Source: Mesorhizobium loti (GTDB lineage: Bacteria > Pseudomonadota > Alphaproteobacteria > Rhizobiales > Rhizobiaceae). Taken from it: a DNA stretch of 64,000 bases. Below the pieces are notes generated by a model. That model was not told the origin of the DNA and ran no database searches. It was given only the letters and a program-made list of their open reading frames with translations. The translations under genes and the position numbers were made by a program. Below are positions 8,618-17,345 of this stretch, piece by piece. Where the stretch lies: NCBI RefSeq assembly GCF_013170705.1, contig NZ_CP033334.1, positions 5,371,501-5,435,500 of the forward strand. Reading direction: 5' to 3'. Within the stretch, counting starts at the first letter, position 1; the number at the start of each line of letters is the position of its first letter.

Positions 8618-9565
8618 TTATGCGAGTGCGGCCAGTGCCGCCTCAACATCGGCCGACGTGCCGATGGCTGATGTAGCGATATCGCGGTTGATGCGCCGGG
8701 CCAGGCCCGACAGCACCTTGCCGGCGCCGATCTCGTAAAGCGTCACAACGCCGTTGGCGCCGAACCATTCCACCGTTTCGCGCCAGCGCACGCGGCCGGT
8801 TATCTGCTCGACAAGGCGCCGGGCGATCTCATCCGGATCGCCGGTCGGTGTCACGGTGACGTTGGACACCACGGGAACCGCCGGCGCGTTCTTCGCCACC
8901 CCGGCGAGCGCATCGCGCATGACGTTCGCCGCCGGCGCCATCAAGGCGGAATGGAAGGGCGCCGAGACCTGCAGCATCAGCGCCCGCTTGGCGCCCTTTT
9001 CGGTGCACAGTTTCGCCGCCAGCTCAACCGCGGCCTTGGCGCCGGAGATGACCAGCTGGCCGCCGCCATTGTCATTGGCGATCTGACAGACCTTGCCGGA
9101 GCCTTGCGCGGCCTCGGTGCAAGCGGCTTCGACATCCTCCTGCTCCAGTCCGATGATCGCCGCCATGGCGCCCTCGCCGGCCGGCACCGCCGCCTGCATG
9201 GCGTTGCCACGAATGCGCAGCAGGCGGGCGGCATCGGCGACGGAAACAAAGCCGGCGGCGGCAAGGGCCGAATACTCGCCCAGCGAATGGCCGGCGACAT
9301 AGGCGACCTTGCCCTTCAGCGAGAAACCGCGCGCTTCCAGCGCCCTCACGGCGGCCAGCGAAACCGCCATCAGTGCCGGCTGCGCATTGGCGGTCAGCGT
9401 CAACGTCTCTTCCGGACCTTCCCAGATCAGCTTCGACAGGTTTTCGCCGAGCGCGTCGTCGACTTCCTGGAAGATCCTGCGCGCCTCCGGAAAGGCATCG
9501 GCAAGATCCTTGCCCATTCCGACAGCCTGGCTGCCTTGTCCCGGAAAGGTGAATGCGACGGCCAT
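8618..9565 (-). CDS. fabD: Malonyl-CoA:ACP transacylase
   Basis: Loads malonate from CoA onto ACP. The nucleophile elbow GHSLGEYSA places the catalytic Ser at 94, and His206 in SAPFHSALM completes the dyad; the N-terminal MAVAFTFPGQGSQ is the family hallmark. The frame stays open far upstream, but starting at this methionine gives 315 residues, the normal length. It is the first gene of the fabD-fabG-acpP-fabF-mltG-yicC-gmk run. Confidence 0.97.
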   Translation of the reverse strand: MAVAFTFPGQGSQAVGMGKDLADAFPEARRIFQEVDDALGENLSKLIWEGPEETLTLTANAQPALMAVSLAAVRALEARGFSLKGKVAYVAGHSLGEYSALAAAGFVSVADAARLLRIRGNAMQAAVPAGEGAMAAIIGLEQEDVEAACTEAAQGSGKVCQIANDNGGGQLVISGAKAAVELAAKLCTEKGAKRALMLQVSAPFHSALMAPAANVMRDALAGVAKNAPAVPVVSNVTVTPTGDPDEIARRLVEQITGRVRWRETVEWFGANGVVTLYEIGAGKVLSGLARRINRDIATSAIGTSADVEAALAALA

Positions 9566-9841
9566 GCTAGGGCTCCCGAAGACTGATGTGCTTGCCTGAT
9601 ATGCGAATTTTTCCTGCCTGTGGCGCAAGGCAGCCCGCCAAGTCAAGCCCGCTTCGACCCGTGCCCAAACCCGAACCATGCGCCGAGTGCCTGTTCCGAA
9701 AGGGTTTTTGGCGATCACTCCTGATGAAAACCGCTCACGAATCGTTCGCTGGCTCTTCTTATTTTCGCCACAGGCGCTAGCTTTGCGTGACAATTATATG
9801 ACAATCGCGTGACTTGGGTTGTCGCCGGGTGGGAAGTTAAA

Positions 9842-11770
9842 GTGGCAAAGAGTTCGAAACGCGCCGGTAAAGCCGCGCCTCAGTTCCTGGAAGACGATCC
9901 GTCCACCGGCTATCTGCCGGGCCGGAGATGGCCGGTTGTCCGTTACGGATTGATCAGCCTGGCGATCTCAACCATCCTGGTGTTCGCCATCGAATGGATC
10001 GTGCGCGGTGACTTTGCCGGCACCGTCTTCTTCTTCCTGCAGCCGCTCAAGCCGGGCTGGACGACCATCGTCGTGTTCGCGCTGATCCTGATCGGCCTCG
10101 ACGCCGTGCTCGGCCGCAGCCACCAGAGCCTGATGATCGTCGCGCCATTGACGCTCTCGCTGGCATTTGTCGGCCACCAGAAGTCGCACTATCTCGGCGA
10201 TCCGCTCTACCCGACGGATTTCCTCTACGCTCGCCAGATCTTCGCGCTGTTGCCGCTCCTGGTGCGTGAACGGCCGATGACCGCGCTCGCCATGGTCGTC
10301 GGCATCGTCGCCGGCCTGTCGCTGCTCGTCTATGGCTGGCGGCAGTGGCGCCGCAAGGTTCCCGCGCTCAGCCACAAGGGTCGCCTTGCCCGGCTGACGC
10401 TGGCGGTGCCGCTGCTCGCCTTCTTCGTCTCGATCATGGACTATGCCACCTTCTCATGGACCAGGGATCGGCTGCAGATCATCCCGATCATGTGGGACCA
10501 GAAGGAAAACTACGCCTCCAACGGCTTTGCACTAGCCTTCGCGCTCAACGTGCCGATGGCCCATGTCTCGGCACCCCCGGGCTATACGGAAAAGGCGATC
10601 GCGGCGATCGACCGGCCGCAGATAACGGCCTCGGTGCCCGATGAAAGGCCAGACATCATTGTCGTCATGAGCGAATCCTTCTGGGATCCGACCAAGCTGC
10701 CCGGCGTCACCATCACACCGGATCCCATCCCCACCGTGCGGGCATTGCGTTCCGGTTCGATGTTCTCGCCTGAATTCGGCGGCATGACGGCAAATATCGA
10801 ATTCGAGGCGCTGACCGGTTTTTCCAACGCTTTCCTGCCGGCCGGTAGCATCCCCTACCAGCAATATGTGCGCACGCCGACACCATCGATGGCGACCTTC
10901 CTGAAGAGCGAGGGCTACCGGGCGCGCGCCATCCATCCGGGCACCAACTGGTTCTGGAACCGTGGCGCGGTGTACGCCGATTTCGGCTTTAACGATTTCA
11001 AGTCGGAAGAGACGCTGCCGCCCATGGAAAAGCGCGGACCGCTGGCATCGGATGCGGCGATGACGGATGAGATCATCCGGGAAGCCGACGCCAGTGACGA
11101 TCCGGTGTTCTTCTTCGCGGTCAGCCTGCAGAACCATGGCCCCTATGAACCGAACCGCTATTACAACCCGACCCACGCCGTGCAGGCGCCGATCAGCCAG
11201 TGGGCGCGCGATTCGCTGCTGAGCTATGCGGAGGGTTCCGCCGATGCGGACCACGGCCTTGAACGGCTGATCGAATGGGCCAAGAAGCGCGAGCGGCCGA
11301 CGATTGTCGCCTTCTTCGGCGACCATCTGCCGCCACTGGGGCCCGTCTATGTCGAGACGGGCTTCCTGAAGGACAACGTCGCGCCACGCAAGGAACCGAC
11401 ACCGCAAGCCGCCCTTGACCATCACGAGACACCGCTGATCATCTGGTCGAACCGTTCCGGCCCGGTCGCGGACCTCGGCACGGTAAGCCCGGCATTCCTG
11501 CCCTATCATATCCTGACCGCGGCCGGCATCACCCATCCCTACTACACGGGCTTCCTGGGCGAGATGCGGGAGCGCTACCGCGTCGTCGACCGCAACCTGC
11601 TGCTGACCCCGGCCGGCGAGGCCACGCCCGATTGGTCGCGTCAAAAGGAGATCAACCCGGCAATCCGCGATTTCCGGCTCATCCAGTACGACATGATGTT
11701 CGGCAAGCGCCATGCCGCGCCCGACTTTTTCCCCGAGACGGTCGACAAGATCGTCGCCCATACAAGTTGA
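9842..11770 (+). CDS. LTA synthase/phosphoglycerol transferase family protein
   Basis: A 642-residue inner-membrane enzyme with several N-terminal transmembrane helices (about residues 30-205) and a periplasmic sulfatase-fold domain. The metal/nucleophile motifs are visible: VVMSESFWDP (about 274-283), EFEALTGFSN (about 320-329) with the probable nucleophile Thr, and FFGDHLPPLG near the end. The family transfers phosphoglycerol from phosphatidylglycerol onto glucans or lipid-linked polymers; in rhizobia a homologous enzyme (CgmB) decorates periplasmic cyclic glucan, so that is the leading guess. The GTG at 9842 is preferred because GGGAAG lies seven bases upstream; a GTG 33 bases earlier is the alternative. 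It is oriented toward the TadG-like gene. Confidence 0.85.
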   Translation: MAKSSKRAGKAAPQFLEDDPSTGYLPGRRWPVVRYGLISLAISTILVFAIEWIVRGDFAGTVFFFLQPLKPGWTTIVVFALILIGLDAVLGRSHQSLMIVAPLTLSLAFVGHQKSHYLGDPLYPTDFLYARQIFALLPLLVRERPMTALAMVVGIVAGLSLLVYGWRQWRRKVPALSHKGRLARLTLAVPLLAFFVSIMDYATFSWTRDRLQIIPIMWDQKENYASNGFALAFALNVPMAHVSAPPGYTEKAIAAIDRPQITASVPDERPDIIVVMSESFWDPTKLPGVTITPDPIPTVRALRSGSMFSPEFGGMTANIEFEALTGFSNAFLPAGSIPYQQYVRTPTPSMATFLKSEGYRARAIHPGTNWFWNRGAVYADFGFNDFKSEETLPPMEKRGPLASDAAMTDEIIREADASDDPVFFFAVSLQNHGPYEPNRYYNPTHAVQAPISQWARDSLLSYAEGSADADHGLERLIEWAKKRERPTIVAFFGDHLPPLGPVYVETGFLKDNVAPRKEPTPQAALDHHETPLIIWSNRSGPVADLGTVSPAFLPYHILTAAGITHPYYTGFLGEMRERYRVVDRNLLLTPAGEATPDWSRQKEINPAIRDFRLIQYDMMFGKRHAAPDFFPETVDKIVAHTS

Positions 11771-11812
11771 GAGGCGCACATCAGATAAGGCAGCCCTCTC
11801 GAGATCGAGCGC

Positions 11813-13450
11813 TCAGTTCGTGAGTTGCAGCTTCGAGAACTTGTTGGCGATCTGCTGAAAGACGTTCGGCAGCTTGGCCGGGTCGTTGACGGCGTAATAA
11901 TCGCTCGGGTCGGAAGCGCAGGCGCTGTAAAGCGCCCGGTTGGCGGCGGTGTCCGACTGCAGCACCATCGTATAGATCTGCACACCCTCGTTCTTCAATT
12001 GCGTGCACACGCTCTTGGTCCAGGCGTCGACATTGCGGGCCGCCGTTGTCTGGTTGTCGGACCCGAAGCGGCCACCCGCCAGATATCCATAGGACGTGTA
12101 GTCGGACTTGGTCGGCTGATTGCTGGCGCCATAGACGACATTCTCGCCGTCGGTGAGCAGCATGACGATCTTGCTGGCGCCCGGCGTCTTGAATGGCACC
12201 CCATCGGTATAGGGCGCGCCTGGTGAAAGCACCCGCATGCCCCACGACAGGCCCTCCGAGACATTGGTGCCGGAACCGTTCCATTCCGTCATCTGGCTCG
12301 CCGCCTTGCGCAATTTGACGAAGTCGTCGGTCAAGGGAACGATAGGGGTCGGGCAGGAGCGGTTCGGCCCAACGGTGATGGCGGTGCCGGTCTCGGTGAC
12401 GAGCTTGTTCGTCGAGGCGACATATTTGGCGATTTTTTCCAGATCAGCGCCCAACGACGCGTCGATCGCACCTCCGAGCAGGCCGCTGAGGTCGATACCC
12501 AGCACATTGATGCCGGACTGCTTGAGTTTGTTCTTGTCTATGGTGTCGTCGAGGTAGGAATTGTTGTAGCCGGTCGCCGAGTTGCCATAGGAGCCGGACG
12601 GCTTGGTGGCAGGTGCTGGATCGTCGGGAGCGAAATAGGGCACGAACAGCGTGTCGGGCTTGTTCGGGTCCGGTGGCGTATCGGAAATGTTGTAGGTGCC
12701 GGGGCGAGCCTCGACGCAGCCTTTCCATCCGGTGTCGTTCCATCCGCCCTTCAGCCCCAGTTGCTTGAACAGCGCCATATGGGTCGGCCGCTTGCCGTCG
12801 ATGACGGGGAAATTGATGCCGTTGGTGGAGGATTTCCCGTCCATGTCGATCCAGGACGGGTCGAACCCATCGCCATTGACGTTGACCGCCGTGACAAAGG
12901 GAACCAGCGAGGCACGCACCTGGCGCGTCGGCGATTTTGTCGCCTCCAGAGTGTCCAGCAGGGACTTGGTTGCCGCCCTCAATGCCGTCATGCGGGCACC
13001 CGCCATCGAGCCGGTATTGTCCAGCACCAGCACGACTTCGAGCTGATTGTTCGATTCGACAGCCGAGGCATTGACGACGATGTGTCTGTTCTGGCCGAAC
13101 AGGAAGGCGAAGTTCAAATTGACGTCCGCCGAGGCAACCGCCTTTGTCTTGATGAAGTTGACGCCCCTGTCGACGGTCAGCGTCGCCTGCGCGTTGGCGA
13201 GTTCGCCATGCCCGACGACGTTGGCCTGAAAATAGCGATCGAAGGCGTCCGTGCGGGTCATGTCCAGATCGCCGAGATGAGAAGAGGCGAGATTTGCGGC
13301 GTCGAGCGCATTCTGCAGGTTGCTCTTGGCACGCATGATGGTCGACACATCAACCGCGAAGGCGACGGCCGACAGGATGGCCGGTAGACCGAGTCCCATC
13401 AGAAGTGCGAAATTGCCGCTCTTCGAGCGCCAGAATCTGTTGAGAAGCAT
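11813..13450 (-). CDS. TadG-like pilus-assembly protein with von Willebrand A domain
   Basis: A 545-residue protein that starts with the TadE/TadG-type segment SGNFALLMGLGLPAILSAVA (about 11-30), a single membrane helix preceded by a short basic stretch. A von Willebrand A domain follows, with the MIDAS motif VLDNTGSM at about 142-149 and MLLTDGENVVYG later. Such proteins are anchored in the inner membrane and exposed to the periplasm, and some act with Flp/Tad pili. No other tad or cpa gene is in the window, so it is an orphan copy. The ATG at 13450 has a GGGGGTAAGG site upstream; longer in-frame starts add unrelated sequence. Confidence 0.85.
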   Translation of the reverse strand: MLLNRFWRSKSGNFALLMGLGLPAILSAVAFAVDVSTIMRAKSNLQNALDAANLASSHLGDLDMTRTDAFDRYFQANVVGHGELANAQATLTVDRGVNFIKTKAVASADVNLNFAFLFGQNRHIVVNASAVESNNQLEVVLVLDNTGSMAGARMTALRAATKSLLDTLEATKSPTRQVRASLVPFVTAVNVNGDGFDPSWIDMDGKSSTNGINFPVIDGKRPTHMALFKQLGLKGGWNDTGWKGCVEARPGTYNISDTPPDPNKPDTLFVPYFAPDDPAPATKPSGSYGNSATGYNNSYLDDTIDKNKLKQSGINVLGIDLSGLLGGAIDASLGADLEKIAKYVASTNKLVTETGTAITVGPNRSCPTPIVPLTDDFVKLRKAASQMTEWNGSGTNVSEGLSWGMRVLSPGAPYTDGVPFKTPGASKIVMLLTDGENVVYGASNQPTKSDYTSYGYLAGGRFGSDNQTTAARNVDAWTKSVCTQLKNEGVQIYTMVLQSDTAANRALYSACASDPSDYYAVNDPAKLPNVFQQIANKFSKLQLTN

Positions 13451-13913
13451 CCTTACCCCCGGGAAATGCTCACCGCTTGGTCTGCGCGGATTGCCCGGGC
13501 TTTTGCACCTTCCATGATGAATCGACCGTTGACGGCGGGGCTCAACCCTGTGCAACCTGACATAGTGGTTAAAGGCTGGTTGCCAGAAAATCGCCAGGCG
13601 GTACCGACGCAGCACGTCATTTCCAGCGCCCTGCGACATCGGGAACGCCGCCTGCCCTTGCCTTATCGGTGGATTGCTGTATAGACGCCGCCAATCTGCC
13701 GGTCCCAGCTGGGGGCTGAACGGAGGGCCGGAGGTTTCATCAAAAGCCTTCGTGTGAAGCCAGAAGTGCTTCCGCCTCCCGTGTCTCCGCTCTCGACCGT
13801 CTCGTCATGCTCCTTTCTTCCCCGTGCCCTCCCAGGCTCCACGGGTCAGAGAAGTTGCAGAGGCTTTTGCCGCCGGGAACCGGGAGAGAAACGAAGAAAG
13901 GCACTGAACCATA
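13451..13913. other. Divergent intergenic region upstream of rpsF and the TadG-like gene
   Basis: A 460-base stretch without a supportable gene. It must carry the promoters for both flanking genes. A candidate rpsF promoter is listed separately; the long distance from it to the rpsF start leaves room for an untranslated leader of about 220 bases, but I could not match a known S6:S18 leader structure. Confidence 0.5.
13658..13685 (+). promoter_or_regulatory. Candidate promoter of the rpsF-rpsR operon
   Basis: TTGCCT at 13658-13663 and TATAGA at 13680-13685 are separated by 16 bases, a reasonable sigma-70 layout. It lies about 230 bases before the rpsF start. This is a by-eye match only. Confidence 0.35.
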
Positions 13914-14408
13914 ATGGCTCTTTACGAACATGTGTTTCTTGCCCGGCAGGACCTCTCGCAGCAGCAGGTCGATGCGCTTGTCGAACAGTACAAGGGCGTC
14001 ATCTCCGCGAATGGCGGGTCCGTCGGCCGGGTCGAGAACTGGGGACTGAAGTCCCTCACCTACCGGGTCAACAAGAACCGGAAGGCATACTATACGCTTA
14101 TGGACCTCGACTGCCCGCCGGCAGCGCTCAACGAGATGGAGCGCCAGATGGGCCTGTCCGAGGACGTCCTGCGGTTCCTGACCATCAAGGTCGAGGCGCA
14201 TGAGGAAGGTCCCTCGGCCATGATGCAGAAGCGCGAAGAGCGCTCCGAGCGCGGCAGCTTCGGCGACCGCGATCGCGGCCCGCGTTCGTTCGGCGACCGT
14301 GATCGCGGCGACCGTGGCGATCGTCCGCCGCGCAGCTTCGGCGGCGACGCCGGTGGTGATCGTGGTCCGCGCCGTCCGCGCGAAGGCTTTGAAGGGGGTG
14401 CAGAATAA
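13914..14408 (+). CDS. rpsF: 30S ribosomal protein S6
   Basis: Binds S18 and 16S rRNA in the small-subunit platform. The first ~100 residues are the S6 fold ([18 protein letters not shown] ... [15 protein letters not shown]). From about residue 107 a long charged tail rich in Arg, Gly and Asp follows, with repeated [12 protein letters not shown] units, taking the protein to 164 residues; such tails occur in alphaproteobacterial S6 and are probably disordered. The stop overlaps the rpsR start by one base (TAATG), so translation of the two is coupled. Confidence 0.97.
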   Translation: MALYEHVFLARQDLSQQQVDALVEQYKGVISANGGSVGRVENWGLKSLTYRVNKNRKAYYTLMDLDCPPAALNEMERQMGLSEDVLRFLTIKVEAHEEGPSAMMQKREERSERGSFGDRDRGPRSFGDRDRGDRGDRPPRSFGGDAGGDRGPRRPREGFEGGAE

Positions 14409-14656
14409 TGGTCGACATCAACCAGATCCCGACCCGGCGCCCGTTCCACCGTCGCCGCAAGACCTGCCCGTTCTCCGGCGCCAACGCGCCCAAGATCGAC
14501 TACAAGGACGTGCGTCTCCTGCAGCGCTACATTTCCGAGCGCGGCAAGATCGTGCCGTCGCGCATCACCGCCGTGAGCCAGAAGAAGCAGCGTGAACTCG
14601 CCAAGGCGATCAAGCGCGCCCGTTTCCTCGGCCTGCTGCCCTACGTGGTCCGCTAA
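14408..14656 (+). CDS. rpsR: 30S ribosomal protein S18
   Basis: An 82-residue basic protein containing the S18 core [20 protein letters not shown] and the C-terminal run [14 protein letters not shown]. It pairs with S6, whose gene precedes it with a one-base overlap. A GC-rich hairpin follows its stop codon, before rplI. Confidence 0.97.
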   Translation: MVDINQIPTRRPFHRRRKTCPFSGANAPKIDYKDVRLLQRYISERGKIVPSRITAVSQKKQRELAKAIKRARFLGLLPYVVR

Positions 14657-14665
14657 ATCTCTCTC

Positions 14666-14689
14666 GAACGGGCGGTTCGCCGCCCGTTC
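14666..14689 (+). terminator. GC-rich hairpin between rpsR and rplI
   Basis: The ten-base arm GAACGGGCGG (14666-14675) and its perfect complement at 14680-14689 enclose a TTCG tetraloop. No T-tract follows, so it may attenuate or protect the 3' end rather than fully terminate before rplI. Confidence 0.55.
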
Positions 14690-14874
14690 CTTACGCCGGC
14701 CATGACGGGCATGACCGGTTCAGGCATCAAATCCCGAGTTGAGGCCAAGGCCTCTAACTGCCGCGACAGGCAGGACAGCGACACCGGCGGCAACGCCCCT
14801 TTTGCTTCCTGACCTGTTCCAGAGAATTCGGCGCCTGCCTTGTGGACGGACGCCCAAACAAAAGGAACAAAACC

Positions 14875-15459
14875 ATGGAAGTCATTCTTCTCGAACGCGT
14901 TTCCCGCCTCGGCCAGATGGGCGATACCGTCAAGGTCAAGGACGGCTTTGCCCGTAATTTCCTGCTGCCGCAGGGCAAGGCGCTGCGCGCCAACGAAGCC
15001 AACAAGAAGAAGTTCGAAGGCCAGCGCGCCCAGCTCGAAGCCCGCAATCTCGAGCGCAAGTCGGAAGCCAGCCAAGTCGCCGAAAAGCTCGACGGCAAGA
15101 GCTTCATCGCCGTTCGCTCGGCCGGCGAGACCGGTCAGCTCTACGGTTCGGTGTCGACGCGCGACATCGCGGATCTGCTGACGGCGGAAGGCTTCACGGT
15201 CAACCGCAACCAGATCCAGCTCAACCAGCCGATCAAGACCATCGGTCTCACCAATGTGGCGATCGCGCTGCACCCGGAAGTCGAAGTCACCATCACGCTC
15301 AACATCGCCCGCACGGCCGATGAGGCCGAACGTCAGGCCAAGGGCGAGACGCTGACCACCGCCGAAGCCATTTATGGCGACGACATCAACGACAATGCGC
15401 GGCCGGAAAACTTCTTCGATCCGAACGCCGAGTTCGACGGCGGCGAGGACAACGCCTGA
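14875..15459 (+). CDS. rplI: 50S ribosomal protein L9
   Basis: A 194-residue protein starting [20 protein letters not shown], the conserved N-terminal rRNA-binding domain of L9, followed by the long helix and a C-terminal domain. The acidic tail ([10 protein letters not shown]) extends it beyond the ~150 residues of Escherichia coli L9, as in other Hyphomicrobiales. The ATG has AAGGAAC upstream; an in-frame ATG 33 bases earlier lacks support. Confidence 0.97.
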   Translation: MEVILLERVSRLGQMGDTVKVKDGFARNFLLPQGKALRANEANKKKFEGQRAQLEARNLERKSEASQVAEKLDGKSFIAVRSAGETGQLYGSVSTRDIADLLTAEGFTVNRNQIQLNQPIKTIGLTNVAIALHPEVEVTITLNIARTADEAERQAKGETLTTAEAIYGDDINDNARPENFFDPNAEFDGGEDNA

Positions 15460-15524
15460 TCGCCCACGACAGGCGAAGGAGCAGCGCTCCGATCACTTTG
15501 TCGTAATCCAGCCATTCTGGACCA

Positions 15525-15554
15525 ATGCCCGGGCCTCTCGCCCGGGCATTTTTA
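15525..15554 (+). terminator. Intrinsic terminator after rplI
   Basis: ATGCCCGGGC and its inverse copy form a stem of about ten base pairs around a short loop and are followed directly by five T, ending the ribosomal-protein operon. Confidence 0.85.
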
Positions 15555-15634
15555 TACCAAATGGAACTTTTCGAACCCCTATATATTGTTGCAGAATTAA
15601 GGCAGCCGGTCTGACCGTGAGGGGACATTTGGTT

Positions 15635-16927
15635 ATGAACATTCTGCTGAAGCGCGTTCTCGATCGCCTGGTTCGCACGGGCAATCTCAAGGTAACCGGA
15701 CCCAAAGGCTTGACCGTCATCTTCGGCGACGGCAGCGGCGAGCCGGTGCACATGCACATCAAGACCCGGCACGCCGAACGGGCGATTACCTTCGACCCGA
15801 TGCTGGCGGTGCCTGAAGCCTACATGGACGGTGAACTCGACATCCTCGAAGGCGGCGTGCTCGGCCTGATGCGCATTGCCTTCCAGAACATGGGCAGCGG
15901 CGGCATCGACGCGACATGGTCAAAAGCCATCGAGGGCCTGCGCCACGCCTTCCGCCGCCTGCAGCAGATCAACACCGCCTCGCGCTCGCGCCGCAACGTG
16001 CAGCGTCATTACGATCTGTCGGGCGACCTGTACCGGCTCTTCCTTGACGAGGACATGCAGTATTCCTGCGCCTATTTTGAGCAGCCGGACATGACGCTGG
16101 ACGAGGCGCAGGCCGCCAAGAAGCGCCATATCGCCGCCAAGCTCAGGCTGAAAGCCGGCCAGACCGTGCTCGATATCGGCTCCGGCTGGGGCGGGCTCGG
16201 CCTCTATCTCGCCAAGGCCTTCGACGTCGACGTGCAGGGCGTGACGCTGTCGACCGAACAGCATGGCGTGGCCACCGACAGGGCGCATGCGCAAGGCCTG
16301 GAAAACCACGTCCATTTCGAGCTGAAGGACTATCGCGAACTCAACGAACGCTTCGACCGCATCGTTTCGGTCGGCATGTTCGAACATGTCGGCGTGAACC
16401 ACTTCCGCACCTTCTTCGACAAGGCGGCAACGTTGCTGAAGCCCGATGGCGTCATGCTCCTGCACACGATCGGCCGCTCCGGCGTGCCGTGGGCCACCAG
16501 CGCCTTCATCCGCAAGTATATTTTCCCGGGCGGCTACATACCGGCTATGTCGGAGGTGCTGCCGGCGATCGAGAAGTCCGGCCTCGTGGTCACGGATGTC
16601 GAGATCCTGCGGCTCCATTATGCCGACACGCTGAAGCACTGGAGCCAGCGCTTCGCCGCCAATCGCGACAAGGCCAAGGCCATTTACGACGAACGCTTCT
16701 GCCGCATGTGGGAATTCTATCTGGCCGCTTCCGAAGCCGCCTTCCGCTGGCAGGACCTGGTCATCTTCCAGTTCCAGATCGCCAAGAAAAACGACACGCT
16801 GCCGGTGACCCGCGACTATATGGCAAAATGCGAAAAGGCACTGGAAATGCGCGACCTGGGCCGCCGCGAAGCGGCTCCTGCCGAGAAGCCCACCAAGCCC
16901 GCCCGGCGCCGCAAGGTGGCGGAGTAG
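15635..16927 (+). CDS. cfa: Cyclopropane-fatty-acyl-phospholipid synthase
   Basis: Transfers a methylene from S-adenosylmethionine to unsaturated acyl chains of membrane phospholipids. The SAM-binding loop VLDIGSGWGG is at about 178-187, with the downstream CFA motifs SVGMFEHVGVNHF and FIRKYIFPGGYIP. The 430-residue length fits the family. The chosen ATG begins MNILLKRVLDRLVR; an earlier in-frame start runs back into the rplI terminator and is rejected. The basic Lys/Arg/Ala-rich tail is low complexity. Confidence 0.95.
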   Translation: MNILLKRVLDRLVRTGNLKVTGPKGLTVIFGDGSGEPVHMHIKTRHAERAITFDPMLAVPEAYMDGELDILEGGVLGLMRIAFQNMGSGGIDATWSKAIEGLRHAFRRLQQINTASRSRRNVQRHYDLSGDLYRLFLDEDMQYSCAYFEQPDMTLDEAQAAKKRHIAAKLRLKAGQTVLDIGSGWGGLGLYLAKAFDVDVQGVTLSTEQHGVATDRAHAQGLENHVHFELKDYRELNERFDRIVSVGMFEHVGVNHFRTFFDKAATLLKPDGVMLLHTIGRSGVPWATSAFIRKYIFPGGYIPAMSEVLPAIEKSGLVVTDVEILRLHYADTLKHWSQRFAANRDKAKAIYDERFCRMWEFYLAASEAAFRWQDLVIFQFQIAKKNDTLPVTRDYMAKCEKALEMRDLGRREAAPAEKPTKPARRRKVAE

Positions 16928-16984
16928 AAACGCAACGTTGGTGCGCTTTCGCCATTGCCGCTTGCCATTCCCGGCCCCTGCCCT

Positions 16985-17020
16985 GAAAAAGGCCTCGTGA
17001 TCGTCACGGGGCCCTTTTTC
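16985..17020 (+). terminator. Terminator-like hairpin between cfa and ynfA
   Basis: A run of A followed by GGCCTCGTGA and an imperfect inverse copy ending GGGCCCTTTTT form a long stem-loop with A and T tails, able to end transcription. Its T-tract abuts the ynfA start codon. Confidence 0.6.
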
Positions 17021-17344
17021 ATGACCTATCTCCTTTATGCCGCCGCGGCAGTGGCCGAGATCGCTGGCTGTTTTTCGGTGTGGGCCTGGTGGCGGCTGGA
17101 AAAATCGCCACTGTGGCTGGCGCCGGGCTTCGTCTCGCTGCTCCTGTTCGCCTGGCTTCTGGCGCTGGTCGACACCAATGCCGCCGGCCGCGCCTATGCC
17201 GCTTATGGCGGCATCTACATCGTCGCCTCGCTTGGCTGGCTGTGGCTGGTGGAGGGCGTGCGGCCCGACCGCTGGGATCTTGGTGGTGCCGCGCTCTGCA
17301 TAGCCGGCGCTTCGGTCATCCTGCTCGCACCGCGAGGAGCCTAG
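17021..17344 (+). CDS. YnfA/UPF0060 family membrane protein
   Basis: A 107-residue inner-membrane protein with four predicted helices and the family phrases [40 protein letters not shown] and [11 protein letters not shown]. YnfA proteins resemble small multidrug resistance pumps; the physiological substrate is unsettled. The ATG follows a terminator-like hairpin with no clear ribosome-binding site, so expression may depend on read-through or a leaderless start. Confidence 0.88.
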   Translation: MTYLLYAAAAVAEIAGCFSVWAWWRLEKSPLWLAPGFVSLLLFAWLLALVDTNAAGRAYAAYGGIYIVASLGWLWLVEGVRPDRWDLGGAALCIAGASVILLAPRGA

Positions 17345-17345
17345 C

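Noticed and set aside
10532-11779. A 415-codon frame antisense to the phosphoglycerol transferase-like gene
   Set aside because: Same reason: overlapping a gene with clear sulfatase-fold motifs.
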